Shown one piece after another: positions 40,779 through 49,746 of a stretch of DNA of 64,000 bases. The notes beneath the pieces were generated by a model. That model saw only the letters and a program-made list of their open reading frames with translations. It had not been told where the DNA came from and made no database searches. The translations under genes were made by a program, and so were the position numbers. The first letter of the stretch is position 1. Each line of letters starts with the position of its first letter. The stretch comes from Vibrio echinoideorum (GTDB taxonomy: Bacteria; Pseudomonadota; Gammaproteobacteria; Enterobacterales; Vibrionaceae). Location of the stretch: the NCBI RefSeq assembly GCF_024347455.1, contig NZ_AP025483.1, positions 248,001 to 312,000 on the forward strand. The letters run 5' to 3'.

Positions 40779-41990
40779 ATGACAGTGGAAAATAATGTAG
40801 AACGTAGTCTTTTTAATGAGGTGATGGTGCCTTGTTATAACCCAATGGAAATGATCCCGGTAAAAGGGGAGGGCGCACGCGTTTGGGACCAACAAGGCCG
40901 AGAATATATCGACTTTGCTGGTGGTATCGCTGTGAGCTGTTTGGGTCACTGTCACCCAGCAATGGTGAATGCCGTTACTGAGCAAGCAAATAAGCTTTGG
41001 CACTTAAGTAACGTAATGACCAATGAACCTGCATTACGCTTAGCTAAAAAGCTAACAGACGTATGTTTTGCAGAGAAAGTATTCTTCGCTAACTCTGGCG
41101 CTGAAGCGAATGAAGCTGCGCTGAAGTTAGCTCGTCGTTGGGCTGCTGACGTTCACGGTCCTGAGAAATCTGAAATCATTGCATTCAAACAAGGTTTCCA
41201 CGGTCGTACTTTCTTTACAGTAACCGTTGGTGGTCAAGAAGCTTACTCTGATGGTTTCGGTCCTAAACCAGGCGATGTTACGCACCTGCCTTACAACGAT
41301 ATTGCAGCGCTAGAAGCGCACATCTCTGATCGCACTTGTGCAATCATGATGGAACCTCTGCAAGGCGAGGGCGGTATCATCTCTCCAACATCTGAGTTCG
41401 TGAACACGGTTCGTGAGCTGTGTGACAAACATAATGCACTGCTTATTTTTGATGAAGTGCAAACAGGTAATGGCCGTACTGGTAACTTTTACGCATACCA
41501 AGGCTTAGGTGTTACACCAGACATCCTAAGCACTGCGAAATCACTAGGTGGTGGTTTCCCTATCGGCGCAATGTTAACGACTACAGAACTCGCTACGCAC
41601 CTTAAAGTCGGTACGCACGGCTCTACTTACGGTGGTAACCCACTGGCGTGTGCTGTTGCTGAAGCGGTTGTTGATGTTGTTAGCCAACCTGAAACTTTGG
41701 CAGGCGTGAAAGCGCGTGAAGCAATGTTCCGTGAAGGGCTAGCTAAGATTAACGACAAATACCAAATATTCAGTGAAGTTCGCGGTAAAGGCCTATTGTT
41801 AGGCGCTGCGCTGAATGATGAGTGGCAAGGACGTGCACGTGACGTATTAGTAGCTGCAGGCGAACAAGGCCTGATGATATTGGTTGCGGGTGCAAACGTG
41901 GTTCGCTTTACGCCATCACTGGTTATCACCACACAAGAAATTGAAGAAGGCTTATCAAAACTAGACAAAGCAATCGCTACGCTAGTTTAG
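40779..41990 (+). CDS. argD: Acetylornithine / succinylornithine aminotransferase
   Basis: A class III PLP aminotransferase acting on N-acetylornithine in synthesis and, in its AstC role, on succinylornithine in catabolism. The 403-residue protein has [42 protein letters not shown] and the PLP lysine in [15 protein letters not shown] near residue 252. agaaggaatgtacg precedes the ATG. Position next to astA and astD suggests one enzyme serves both pathways, as in other gamma-proteobacteria with a single copy. Confidence 0.94.
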   Translation: MTVENNVERSLFNEVMVPCYNPMEMIPVKGEGARVWDQQGREYIDFAGGIAVSCLGHCHPAMVNAVTEQANKLWHLSNVMTNEPALRLAKKLTDVCFAEKVFFANSGAEANEAALKLARRWAADVHGPEKSEIIAFKQGFHGRTFFTVTVGGQEAYSDGFGPKPGDVTHLPYNDIAALEAHISDRTCAIMMEPLQGEGGIISPTSEFVNTVRELCDKHNALLIFDEVQTGNGRTGNFYAYQGLGVTPDILSTAKSLGGGFPIGAMLTTTELATHLKVGTHGSTYGGNPLACAVAEAVVDVVSQPETLAGVKAREAMFREGLAKINDKYQIFSEVRGKGLLLGAALNDEWQGRARDVLVAAGEQGLMILVAGANVVRFTPSLVITTQEIEEGLSKLDKAIATLV

Positions 41991-42048
41991 CCTGAGCGGC
42001 GTTATAGGAATGTTCGCCATTAGAGCGACTCCTATGACGTTCTGCTAA

Positions 42049-42078
42049 AGGCCCAAGCTTCTGGTTTTGGGCCTATTT
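42049..42078 (+). terminator. Hairpin between argD and astA
   Basis: Stem aggcccaa / ttgggcct, loop of about 10 bases, then attttg. It may partially terminate after argD and so uncouple ast gene levels from argD. Confidence 0.6.
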
Positions 42079-42098
42079 TGCATCTGGAGGGAATATTG

Positions 42099-43118
42099 AT
42101 GCTAGTTGTTCGCCCAATTAAACTATCTGATTACGATGCGCTGCATACCTGCGCCGTTGAGTCAGGACACGGATTTACATCTCTTCCGGTTAACGAAGAA
42201 CTGTTAACCAACCGAATTACTCACTCTGAATATAGTTTCGCTAAACAAGACGTGACCGAACCTGGTGACGAAGGTTACTTGATGGTTGGCTGCGATAGCG
42301 AAACTGGAGATGTTGCAGGTACGACCGGCATCGAAGCTTCGATTGGTTGGGATGTACCGTTTTATTCTTATCACATCAGCAAAGTTGTCCATTCATCACA
42401 AAAGCTAGGCGTGAACAACGTTGTTAAGCTACTAACTTTCGGCAATAACTACACAGGATGCAGTGAGATCTGCACTCTATTCTTACGCCCTGATTTCCGT
42501 GGTGGTTTGAATGGTCGTTTGATGTCGAAGTGTCGATTTTTGATCATGGCAGAGCACCCAGAGCGTTTCTCAAAAACCATTTTTGCTGAGATGCGTGGCG
42601 TATCAGATGCAGAAGGTAACTCTCCTTTCTGGCAATGGTTGCAAGAGCACTTTTTCTCGATTGATTTCACGCTCGCCGATTACCTAACCGGTATTGGTAA
42701 GAAAGGCTTCATTGCTGACCTGATGCCGAAGTTACCTATCTACGTGAACCTACTAAGCAAAGAAGCTCAGGCGGTGATTGGAGAGGTACATGACAATACG
42801 CGCCCTGCACTCAAGCTGCTTGAACGTGAGGGTTTCACTAACCGCGGTTATGTCGACATCTTTGATGCAGGCCCAACGGTTGAGTGTGATTTAAGAAATA
42901 TCGAATCGGTGCGTAATGCGATTCGTGCTCAAGTGAAAATTGCAGAGCACTCTAGCTCTAAAGACTTCCTAATTGGTAATACCTCGTTTGAGAACTTCCG
43001 CGCAGTAGCTGCGAAAGGTGCGTATGACCAAGCAAGCGACACAGTGATTTTATCATCTGAAGTAGCAAGCGCTCTTGAAGTAAAAGAAGGCGAATTTGTT
43101 CGCATGTTGGCTCAATAA
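42099..43118 (+). CDS. astA: Arginine N-succinyltransferase
   Basis: AstA starts the arginine succinyltransferase (AST) catabolic pathway by succinylating arginine. The 339-residue protein has the family start MLVVRPIKLSDYDALHTCAVE, LFLRPDFRGGLNGRLMS, FAEMRGVSDAEGNSPFW and ARPALKLLEREGF-like text (NTRPALKLLEREGF). ctggaggg precedes the ATG at 42099; the earlier in-frame ATG at 42078 lies in the hairpin region. astD follows after 39 bp. astB and astE are not in the window. Confidence 0.95.
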   Translation: MLVVRPIKLSDYDALHTCAVESGHGFTSLPVNEELLTNRITHSEYSFAKQDVTEPGDEGYLMVGCDSETGDVAGTTGIEASIGWDVPFYSYHISKVVHSSQKLGVNNVVKLLTFGNNYTGCSEICTLFLRPDFRGGLNGRLMSKCRFLIMAEHPERFSKTIFAEMRGVSDAEGNSPFWQWLQEHFFSIDFTLADYLTGIGKKGFIADLMPKLPIYVNLLSKEAQAVIGEVHDNTRPALKLLEREGFTNRGYVDIFDAGPTVECDLRNIESVRNAIRAQVKIAEHSSSKDFLIGNTSFENFRAVAAKGAYDQASDTVILSSEVASALEVKEGEFVRMLAQ

Positions 43119-43157
43119 GAGCGGCGATTATCTGTCGAAGATTTTAAGGGTAGAAGT

Positions 43158-44615
43158 ATGACTCAGTGGATAGCAGGACAGTGGGTGGCAGGTCAAGGTG
43201 ACGCCATGACATCGGTAAGCCCATACAATAATGAAGTAGTGTGGCAAGGTGATAGTGCAACTCCAGCACAGGTTGAATCTGCAGTATCAGCGGCACGTGA
43301 AGCTTTTCTAGTTTGGAAAAAGATGAGCTTTGCAGAGCGTGAAGCGATCGTGTTGAATTTTGCTGAGAAAGTAAAAGAGAACAGCGAAGAAATCGCACAA
43401 ATCATCGCGAAAGAGACGGGTAAGCCGATTTGGGAAACTCGTACTGAAGCGGGTGCGATGGCAGGTAAAATCGCTATCTCTATTCGTGCTTATCATGAGC
43501 GTACTGGTGAGGCTTCACGTGAAGCGGCAGGCAACCAAATCGTACTGCGTCATCGTCCATTAGGCGTAATGGCGGTATTTGGTCCTTACAACTTCCCAGG
43601 TCACCTACCTAACGGTCATATTGTTCCAGCATTGCTATCGGGTAATACCGTGGTATTTAAGCCGTCAGAGCAAACACCTTGGACAGGTGAATTTGCGATG
43701 AAACTATGGCAAGACGCTGGCCTTCCTGCTGGCGTGATTAACCTAGTGCAAGGCGCTAAAGAGACCGGCATCGCATTGGCTGATGCTAAAGGTCTTGATG
43801 GTGTGCTATTTACAGGCAGTGCTAATACTGGTCATATTCTTCACCGTCAATTCGCGGGTCAACCGGGCAAAATGCTGGCGCTAGAGATGGGCGGTAACAA
43901 TCCAATGGTGATCAGTGACCAATTTGGTGATGCTGACGCAACGGTTTATACCATTATTCAATCGGCTTTCATCAGTGCGGGTCAACGTTGCACCTGTGCA
44001 CGTCGCTTGTATGTGCCTGTTGGAGAGAAGGGCGATCAACTGCTGGATAAGCTCGTTGCTGCGACCTTGAAGGTTCGCGTCGATCAGCCATTCGCTGAGC
44101 CAGCACCCTTCATGGGGCCACAAATTTCTGAAGCTGCGGCTAAATTCATTCTGGACGCACAAGCTAATCTGCAATCGTTAGGCGGTGTAAGCCTAGTAGA
44201 AGCAAAGGCGGGTGAAGCGGCGTTTGTTTCTCCGGGCATTATCGATGCAACCAACATTGCTGAACTGCCAGATGAAGAGTACTTCGGTCCATTGCTGCAA
44301 GTAGTTCGTTACCAATCGCTAGAGCAAGCGGTTGAATTGGCTAATGACACGCGCTTTGGTTTGTCTGCAGGCCTAGTTTCAACAGACGATTCTGAATGGG
44401 AATACTTCGTTGACCATATCCGTGCGGGTATTGTTAATCGTAACCGCCAGCTAACAGGCGCAAGTGGTGATGCTCCATTTGGTGGTCCGGGGGCTTCAGG
44501 CAACCTACGCCCAAGTGCGTACTATGCAGCTGACTACTGTGCTTATCCTATGGCTTCAATGGAAGGTGGTGAAACTCAACTGCCAGCGACATTTAGCCCA
44601 GGTATTGAGCTTTAG
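43158..44615 (+). CDS. astD: Succinylglutamate-semialdehyde dehydrogenase
   Basis: AstD oxidises succinylglutamate semialdehyde to succinylglutamate with NAD, the fourth AST step. The 485-residue aldehyde dehydrogenase starts [12 protein letters not shown], has the family block [20 protein letters not shown], the general base in LEMGGNNP and catalytic cysteine in [13 protein letters not shown]. coli AstD is 492. It is co-transcribed with astA. Confidence 0.96.
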   Translation: MTQWIAGQWVAGQGDAMTSVSPYNNEVVWQGDSATPAQVESAVSAAREAFLVWKKMSFAEREAIVLNFAEKVKENSEEIAQIIAKETGKPIWETRTEAGAMAGKIAISIRAYHERTGEASREAAGNQIVLRHRPLGVMAVFGPYNFPGHLPNGHIVPALLSGNTVVFKPSEQTPWTGEFAMKLWQDAGLPAGVINLVQGAKETGIALADAKGLDGVLFTGSANTGHILHRQFAGQPGKMLALEMGGNNPMVISDQFGDADATVYTIIQSAFISAGQRCTCARRLYVPVGEKGDQLLDKLVAATLKVRVDQPFAEPAPFMGPQISEAAAKFILDAQANLQSLGGVSLVEAKAGEAAFVSPGIIDATNIAELPDEEYFGPLLQVVRYQSLEQAVELANDTRFGLSAGLVSTDDSEWEYFVDHIRAGIVNRNRQLTGASGDAPFGGPGASGNLRPSAYYAADYCAYPMASMEGGETQLPATFSPGIEL

Positions 44616-44633
44616 TTTAAGCTCTTAAGCTAT

Positions 44634-44675
44634 AAGTTCATGAATCATAAGCTTATGAGCTCTAGGTTCATGAAT
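44634..44675. repeat. 30-bp direct repeat with palindrome after astD
   Basis: The 12-mer agttcatgaat recurs at 44635 and (with one change) at 44665, and a perfect 12-bp palindrome cataagcttatg lies between. Non-coding gap between astD and the DUF1338 gene. Confidence 0.5.
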
Positions 44676-44703
44676 AACAGATTCATTCGTTAATTGTGTA
44701 ATG

Positions 44704-44730
44704 AGGAAGCGGTGTTATCGCTTCCTTTTT
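44704..44730 (+). terminator. astD terminator
   Basis: Stem aggaagcg / cgcttcct with a short loop and T-run, 88 bp past astD. Confidence 0.82.
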
Positions 44731-44872
44731 CCATCACGTCCGACACCTAGATTGGGCGGTAGATAATAATAGAACAAGTATGTCACAGGCTGATGGCTGC
44801 TGACTCTGTGTCCAGCCTCTCCCTCTCTAATCCAAATTACTAGCTTGCTAGAACCTCTGACAAGGAGTCACC

Positions 44873-45664
44873 ATGACGCCCGATCTACTCTTTAAATCAC
44901 TATGGGACGATTACATTCACAGGCTTTGCCCATCGGCTGAAAAAGTTCATCATCTGCTGAAAGAAGACGAAGCCCTGATTAATGATCATATTGCACTGCG
45001 TACTTTCAATGTTGCACCGCTGGGCATTGAAACACTGGCCAAGCCTTTTCTTGAGCTAGGTTATAAAGCGTGTGGCGATTACTTGTTTGAAAGCAAGAAA
45101 CTAGTGGCTAAGCACTATGAGCACCCAGACCTAAACCAACCTAAAGTGTTCATTAGTGAGTTGAAGGTCGAAGAATGTTCAAGTGACTTACAACAGATCG
45201 TGGCTAAATTGGTTGAGCAAGTCGACGCAAGCAAGCTTCAAAGTCATGAATTCTTGTTTGGTGGTCGCCTTTGGGACTTGAGCTTCGCAGATTTCCAAGT
45301 GCTTGCAAAGGAGAGCGAATACGCTTCTTGGTTAGCGGCTCATGGATACGGTGCTAACCACTTTACAGTGAGCGTTAATCAACTCGATGCTTTTGATGAA
45401 GTTCAGGCTGTAAATGATTACCTGAGCGAATCAGGTTTCACTATCAATGCATCTGGAGGCCAGGTTAAGGGCTCTCCAGAGGTCTTATTAGAGCAATCAT
45501 CGACAATGGCAGACAAAGTCCCAGTTTCATTTGTTGAAGGCAATGAGATGATTCCTGGAGGCTTCTATGAGTTTGCTAAGCGTTATGCGATGGCGAATGG
45601 TGAGCTTTATACAGGGTTTGTCGCGGCATCGGCTGACAAAATCTTTGAAAGTACCAACGGTTAA
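44873..45664 (+). CDS. DUF1338-family protein (2-oxoadipate dioxygenase/decarboxylase-like)
   Basis: A 263-residue protein of the DUF1338 family; characterised relatives (HglS/YdcJ) are Fe(II) enzymes turning 2-oxoadipate to 2-hydroxyglutarate in lysine breakdown. Visible blocks are a histidine in INDHIALRTF near residue 40, FISELKVEECS, and a C-terminal Glu-rich MIPGGFYEFAKRY. A cooperative metal site of two His and one Glu is expected. It starts after aaggagtcacc and follows the ast genes but has its own terminator upstream. The in vivo substrate is unknown. Confidence 0.8.
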   Translation: MTPDLLFKSLWDDYIHRLCPSAEKVHHLLKEDEALINDHIALRTFNVAPLGIETLAKPFLELGYKACGDYLFESKKLVAKHYEHPDLNQPKVFISELKVEECSSDLQQIVAKLVEQVDASKLQSHEFLFGGRLWDLSFADFQVLAKESEYASWLAAHGYGANHFTVSVNQLDAFDEVQAVNDYLSESGFTINASGGQVKGSPEVLLEQSSTMADKVPVSFVEGNEMIPGGFYEFAKRYAMANGELYTGFVAASADKIFESTNG

Positions 45665-45783
45665 AGAAAGATACGAGCACGGGCTTTGCCCTAGAGGTGC
45701 GGGTACGCTTCGCTTCGAGAGTGTTTAGAAGAGCGAACTCCTATCTCTAATATCGATTTCCGAATCTGATCTTTAGAAAACAA

Positions 45784-45813
45784 AAAAGCCACCAAATTTG
45801 CATTTGGTGGCTT
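45784..45813 (-). terminator. crp terminator
   Basis: Stem aaagccaccaaat / atttggtggcttt with a 4-base loop, between convergent DUF1338 gene and crp; T-rich on both sides. Confidence 0.88.
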
Positions 45814-45840
45814 TCTAATTTTTGGCTCAGTTAATCGAGA

Positions 45841-46473
45841 TTAACGAGTGCCGTATACCACGATAGTTTTACCGTGTGCAGAAATTAAGTTCTGCTCTTC
45901 AAGCATCTTCAAGATACGACCTACTGTTTCACGAGAACAACCAACAATTTGGCCAATCTCTTGACGAGTGATCTTGATTTGCATGCCGTCAGGGTGAGTC
46001 ATTGCATCTGGCTGTTTCGCTAGGTTTAGTAGCGTTTGAGCGATACGACCTGTTACGTCAAGGAACGCTAAGTCACCAACCTTTTGGCTAGTCACTTGTA
46101 GACGGTTTGCCATTTGCGCTGAAAGACGCATAAGGATATCTGGGTTCACCTGGATAAGTTGACGGAATTTCTTGAAAGAAATTTCAGCTACTTCACAAGG
46201 AGATTTTGCACGAACCCATGCAGTACGCTCTTGGTCTTCTTCGAAGAGGCCAAGTTCACCAATGAAGTCACCTTGGTTTAGGTAAGAAAGAATCATTTCC
46301 TTACCTTCTTCGTCTTTGATAAGAACTGCCACAGAACCTTTAACGATGTAGTACAAGGTTTCTGCCTTTTCACCAGCATGAATCAAAGTACTTTTTGATG
46401 GGTACTTATGAATATGACAGTGTGAAAGGAACCACTCTAATGTTGGATCGGTTTGGGGTTTACCTAGAACCAT
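45841..46473 (-). CDS. crp: cAMP receptor protein (CRP)
   Basis: Global transcription factor responding to cAMP; in vibrios it also links carbon state to competence, quorum sensing and virulence. The 210-residue protein matches the E. coli length exactly. It has the cAMP site block [19 protein letters not shown] (residues near 71-90), a central dimer helix, and the helix-turn-helix [18 protein letters not shown]. gaggaag lies before the ATG. Upstream there is a CRP-like site and a long leader of 240 bp to prkB. Confidence 0.98.
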   Translation of the reverse strand: MVLGKPQTDPTLEWFLSHCHIHKYPSKSTLIHAGEKAETLYYIVKGSVAVLIKDEEGKEMILSYLNQGDFIGELGLFEEDQERTAWVRAKSPCEVAEISFKKFRQLIQVNPDILMRLSAQMANRLQVTSQKVGDLAFLDVTGRIAQTLLNLAKQPDAMTHPDGMQIKITRQEIGQIVGCSRETVGRILKMLEEQNLISAHGKTIVVYGTR

Positions 46474-46662
46474 AATATCTTACTTCCTCTGCAGGGTATG
46501 CTTGCCGCTTTCCGTATTGTAGCTAAGCCTGGATTGACTTGTAGGGTAAGTGCACTTGTTGAGTGCTGCAAGCTATCTTGTGTTTCGTTTAAGAATAGTA
46601 TCCTTTTTCAGGTACTATTTCTTGATTTTAATCGTGACCAAGCTACGATTTTTTACGCAAAA

Positions 46663-46680
46663 TTGTGCACATGATCACGG
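46663..46680. promoter_or_regulatory. CRP-like site in the crp upstream region
   Basis: TGTGC-acatga-TCACG (46664-46679) matches TGTGA-N6-TCACA with two changes, about 190 bp before crp. Autoregulation is inferred by analogy with E. coli crp. Confidence 0.5.
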
Positions 46681-46712
46681 TATGAAAAGTAATCAACCAG
46701 AATGGCGGTCTG

Positions 46713-47582
46713 TTAACCTATTTTTCCGGTTTCGATGAGTTGTTGTAGGATTGGCCTTACAATGAGCTCCATAGCAAAACTCATCTTGCCACCTGGCACC
46801 ACAAGCGTGTTATGGCGAGACATAAATGAGCCATCAATCATAGCCAAAAGATAAGGGAAGTCGACGTTTTTGATGCCGCGCAAACGTATAACTACGAAGC
46901 TTTCATCTAAACTTGGTATCCCTTTGGCGTTGAGCGGGTTTGATGTATCTACGGTTGGAACTCGCTGAAAGTTGATATGAGTGCGCGAAAATTGTGGGGT
47001 AATGTAGTTCAGATAATCATCCATTGAGCGAACAATTGAGTCCATTACCGCTTCGCGTGAGTGTCCACGATCGCGTGTGTCACGAACGAATTTTTGGATC
47101 CACTCAAGGTTTACGATTGGCACCATGCCGATCAGCAAATCGACGTGTTGGGACACATTGATATCCCCATCAACTACACCGCCGTGAAGGCCTTCGTAAA
47201 ACATCACATCTGAATTTTCAGGGATTTCTTGCCATGGCGTAAAGGTGCCCGGCATTTGGTTGTAAGGAACGGCTTCATCGAAGGTATGTAGGTAGCTACG
47301 GACTTTTCCCGTGCCTTCGTTTCCGTATTGACGGAAGAACTCTTCTAATGCGCCAAAATCGTTAGCTTGTGGGCCAAAGTAGCTGATGTGCTTACCTTGC
47401 TCGCGCGCCTTACGGATCTCGACATCCATCTCTGGTCGAGTGAAGCGATGGAAACTATCCCCTTCAACCCAAGCGGCCTTCACGTCCATCATATTGAACA
47501 TTTTGCGGAAGGCTTCTGAGGTAGTGGTGGTGCCGGCTCCAGATGAACCCGTCACCGCAATAATTGGATGTTTAGCGGACAT
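46713..47582 (-). CDS. prkB: Phosphoribulokinase-like protein PrkB
   Basis: The 289-residue P-loop kinase resembles phosphoribulokinase (Walker A GSSGAGTTTTSEAF near residue 12, FYEGLHGGVVDGDI, RGHSREAVMDSI and PHFSRTHINFQRVP-like text near the end). Vibrios have no RuBisCO, so the physiological substrate is unclear. E. coli has the same gene next to crp, yheU and yheT. The ATG at 47582 follows aaggg. Confidence 0.9.
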   Translation of the reverse strand: MSAKHPIIAVTGSSGAGTTTTSEAFRKMFNMMDVKAAWVEGDSFHRFTRPEMDVEIRKAREQGKHISYFGPQANDFGALEEFFRQYGNEGTGKVRSYLHTFDEAVPYNQMPGTFTPWQEIPENSDVMFYEGLHGGVVDGDINVSQHVDLLIGMVPIVNLEWIQKFVRDTRDRGHSREAVMDSIVRSMDDYLNYITPQFSRTHINFQRVPTVDTSNPLNAKGIPSLDESFVVIRLRGIKNVDFPYLLAMIDGSFMSRHNTLVVPGGKMSFAMELIVRPILQQLIETGKIG

Positions 47583-47659
47583 GACAACCCTTGTCTTTTG
47601 AGTAACTTACTTGTTAGCAATCGTTTACCACTATAACACGGCTCCTTTATGAGCGCAGC

Positions 47660-47872
47660 TTAGAAGCGTTTTGTGACTTGGATATCAACGGTTTCATGTA
47701 ACTCAGAAAACACGATGCTGACTTCCTTTGAGGCTAATTGATGTTTCACTTGGTCAATCTTGTTTTGCAGTGAAACCTCTACGTCACCGTAGTCTGTGCC
47801 TTCACGGAGCACGAATTCTTTAATGAGGTTTTCCAGCGTTTCTGGTGCGATGTCTTGCCATGGGATGATCAT
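47660..47872 (-). CDS. yheU: YheU family protein (UPF0270)
   Basis: A 70-residue uncharacterised small protein starting [29 protein letters not shown], nearly the length and motif set of E. coli YheU (72). SELHETVDI near the end is conserved. agagaag precedes the ATG. It lies in the crp-prkB-yheU-yheT order. Function unknown. Confidence 0.92.
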   Translation of the reverse strand: MIIPWQDIAPETLENLIKEFVLREGTDYGDVEVSLQNKIDQVKHQLASKEVSIVFSELHETVDIQVTKRF

Positions 47873-47987
47873 AAATACTTCTCTCTTTTATGTTCATGGA
47901 TAGGTTTATTGATGTATTAATGAGTGTGCCTAGTGACGTTGACACTCAGTTTTTGAGCAAAGCTAAGTTATTTACCAAGGCTCGCTA

Positions 47988-48995
47988 TTATGCCGAATCG
48001 TGGATACTTTCATAGTAGGCAGGTAAAGCTTCTTCTAACCAAAACCTCGGTTTGAATGTGCTACCCGTAATGAACCCCACATGTCCACCTTTTTGAAACA
48101 GACGATAATCGATGTTATCGGGCAGAACGAACTTTGGAATCACGTCGTCTGTCATGAACGGATCATCTTTGGCGTGGATGATCTGAGTCGGCAGCTTAAT
48201 TTTATTCAACTTAGGCAGGGCGGAACACTGGGCATAGTAGTCTTGTGCGTTTTTGAATCCGTGTAAAGGCGCAGTAATTCGTTCATCAAACTCATACAGC
48301 TTGTCGATCTTTCTGATCGCTTCCGCGGTAATACCTAGCTTTTCTTGCAGCAGCTTAACCTTTTTCAGTGCATTGGATTTTAATGAGTTGAGCAGGTACT
48401 TTTTATAGAGCTTGGAGAAGCCTCGCTCGATACGGCTTGAACAGCACGCTAAGTCAAAAGGAGCAGAGACTATCGTTGCCGCAGACAGCAATGGGTCATC
48501 TGCATATTCGGCCAAGTAGTTAGCCAGCATGTTGCCACCTAGAGATATACCAACCGCAACCTTAGGGCTATTTGGAAACTGCGCGTGTAAGTGCCTTAGG
48601 AAAAAGCGGGCGTCTTCGACTTCACCTGAATGGTACGCACGAGCTAAGCGATTCGGTTTCCCGCTGCAACCTCTAAAGTGCATCATCACTGATAACCAGC
48701 CATCTTTAGCAAACGCATTCATTAACCCATTGGCGTAAGGGCTCTCAAAGCTGCCCTCTAAACCGTGGAACAAAACGAAAATGGGCTTCTTACTAAGATT
48801 TTCGCTGTTTATGTTATCGCTATTAGGATTCTCTCCCTTCGGGTCCTCGCTCCATGCAAGATCGAGGAAATCGCCGTCAGGAGTTTCTAAGGTTTGCCAT
48901 TGAGGGTCAAACAACGCCTGCTTTCTAATAAATCGTGGCACTAAGGTTTGTAGGTGAGGATTAGATAAACCAGCTGCTGCGGTAAATATTGTCAT
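47988..48995 (-). CDS. yheT: Alpha/beta hydrolase YheT
   Basis: Predicted esterase of the YheT/ABHD1-3 family. The 335-residue form has NPHLQTLVPRFI near the start, HGLEGSFESPYANG as the oxyanion region, the nucleophile elbow GISLGGNMLANY, and C-terminal GGHVGFI with the catalytic His. The ATG at 48995 is chosen by alignment with E. coli YheT; a longer frame opens at 49088 (366 residues), and neither start has a good ribosome site. Substrate unknown. Confidence 0.88.
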   Translation of the reverse strand: MTIFTAAAGLSNPHLQTLVPRFIRKQALFDPQWQTLETPDGDFLDLAWSEDPKGENPNSDNINSENLSKKPIFVLFHGLEGSFESPYANGLMNAFAKDGWLSVMMHFRGCSGKPNRLARAYHSGEVEDARFFLRHLHAQFPNSPKVAVGISLGGNMLANYLAEYADDPLLSAATIVSAPFDLACCSSRIERGFSKLYKKYLLNSLKSNALKKVKLLQEKLGITAEAIRKIDKLYEFDERITAPLHGFKNAQDYYAQCSALPKLNKIKLPTQIIHAKDDPFMTDDVIPKFVLPDNIDYRLFQKGGHVGFITGSTFKPRFWLEEALPAYYESIHDSA

Positions 48996-49275
48996 AAAAA
49001 CAGTCCATGCTTTTTGTGGGCTTTGAGAAAGTGTCGAGCTTTTTGGAAAATGCCCACGTTTTATTTGAGCTTGGTTGATTCTCAACATAAGCGCAAGAGG
49101 TTCACCGATATGGATTGTTAAAAGGCACCATGGGTAACTGGTTGAATAATATCGAGCTTAGGTTTCTTATAGGTTGCTTGTGGTGTGTATCAGCCACCAC
49201 GTAAAAATGCTTTATGCTAATGCTAATACGAAGATAAGCTTGGATCTGGATTGAATAAAAAGGAAAGGAAATGAG

Positions 49276-49746
49276 TTAGGGCTGAGGTGCTGGTTCAGAA
49301 AAAGCATCATAGAGATTTTCAGCCCCTAATAAACGGCAGTATTGATAAGCGAGTGGTGATTGTTGATTGGCGACAAGCTTAAGAGAATTAATACAGTCGA
49401 CAAGATCAGACTGCTGTTGTTTCTCTAGTTGTAATTCGAACTGTAAGGCTTCACGGTATAGCGAATCGACAACGTGTGCTTTGAGATGTTTGCGCAGCTC
49501 TCGATAACTATGAAGCAGGGTTTCTGAGCGGCTTAAGCATTGTTGTACTTTGTGCCACTCTTCTTCAGCGAAAGACAATTGCTGCTCATCAAGCCATTTG
49601 AGAAGCAGCAGTAGATTGACGTTGCCATGAAACTGGTTTTGCAAAGCTAAGCACGCATCCTTTACACCGCGCACACTGTAATACTGGAGGCTAAATTGCC
49701 ATAGTCGTTCTAGTGTTAGTGATATTGGGGCGTGCTCAGGGCTCAT
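49276..49746 (-). CDS. TIGR02444-family protein
   Basis: A 156-residue all-alpha protein, LWQFSLQYYSVRGVKDACLALQN and LLLLLKWLDEQQLSF typical of the TIGR02444/DUF2390 family. No function is established. Its ATG overlaps the stop of the ABC-F gene as ATGA, so translation is coupled to that gene. It ends before a 280-bp gap (48996-49275) holding a gtggtg/caccac hairpin near 49190. Confidence 0.85.
   Translation of the reverse strand: MSPEHAPISLTLERLWQFSLQYYSVRGVKDACLALQNQFHGNVNLLLLLKWLDEQQLSFAEEEWHKVQQCLSRSETLLHSYRELRKHLKAHVVDSLYREALQFELQLEKQQQSDLVDCINSLKLVANQQSPLAYQYCRLLGAENLYDAFSEPAPQP

Noticed and set aside
46713..47582. Evidence for a Calvin cycle from phosphoribulokinase
   Set aside because: No RuBisCO or other Calvin genes are near, and the same gene is a crp neighbour in E. 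coli.
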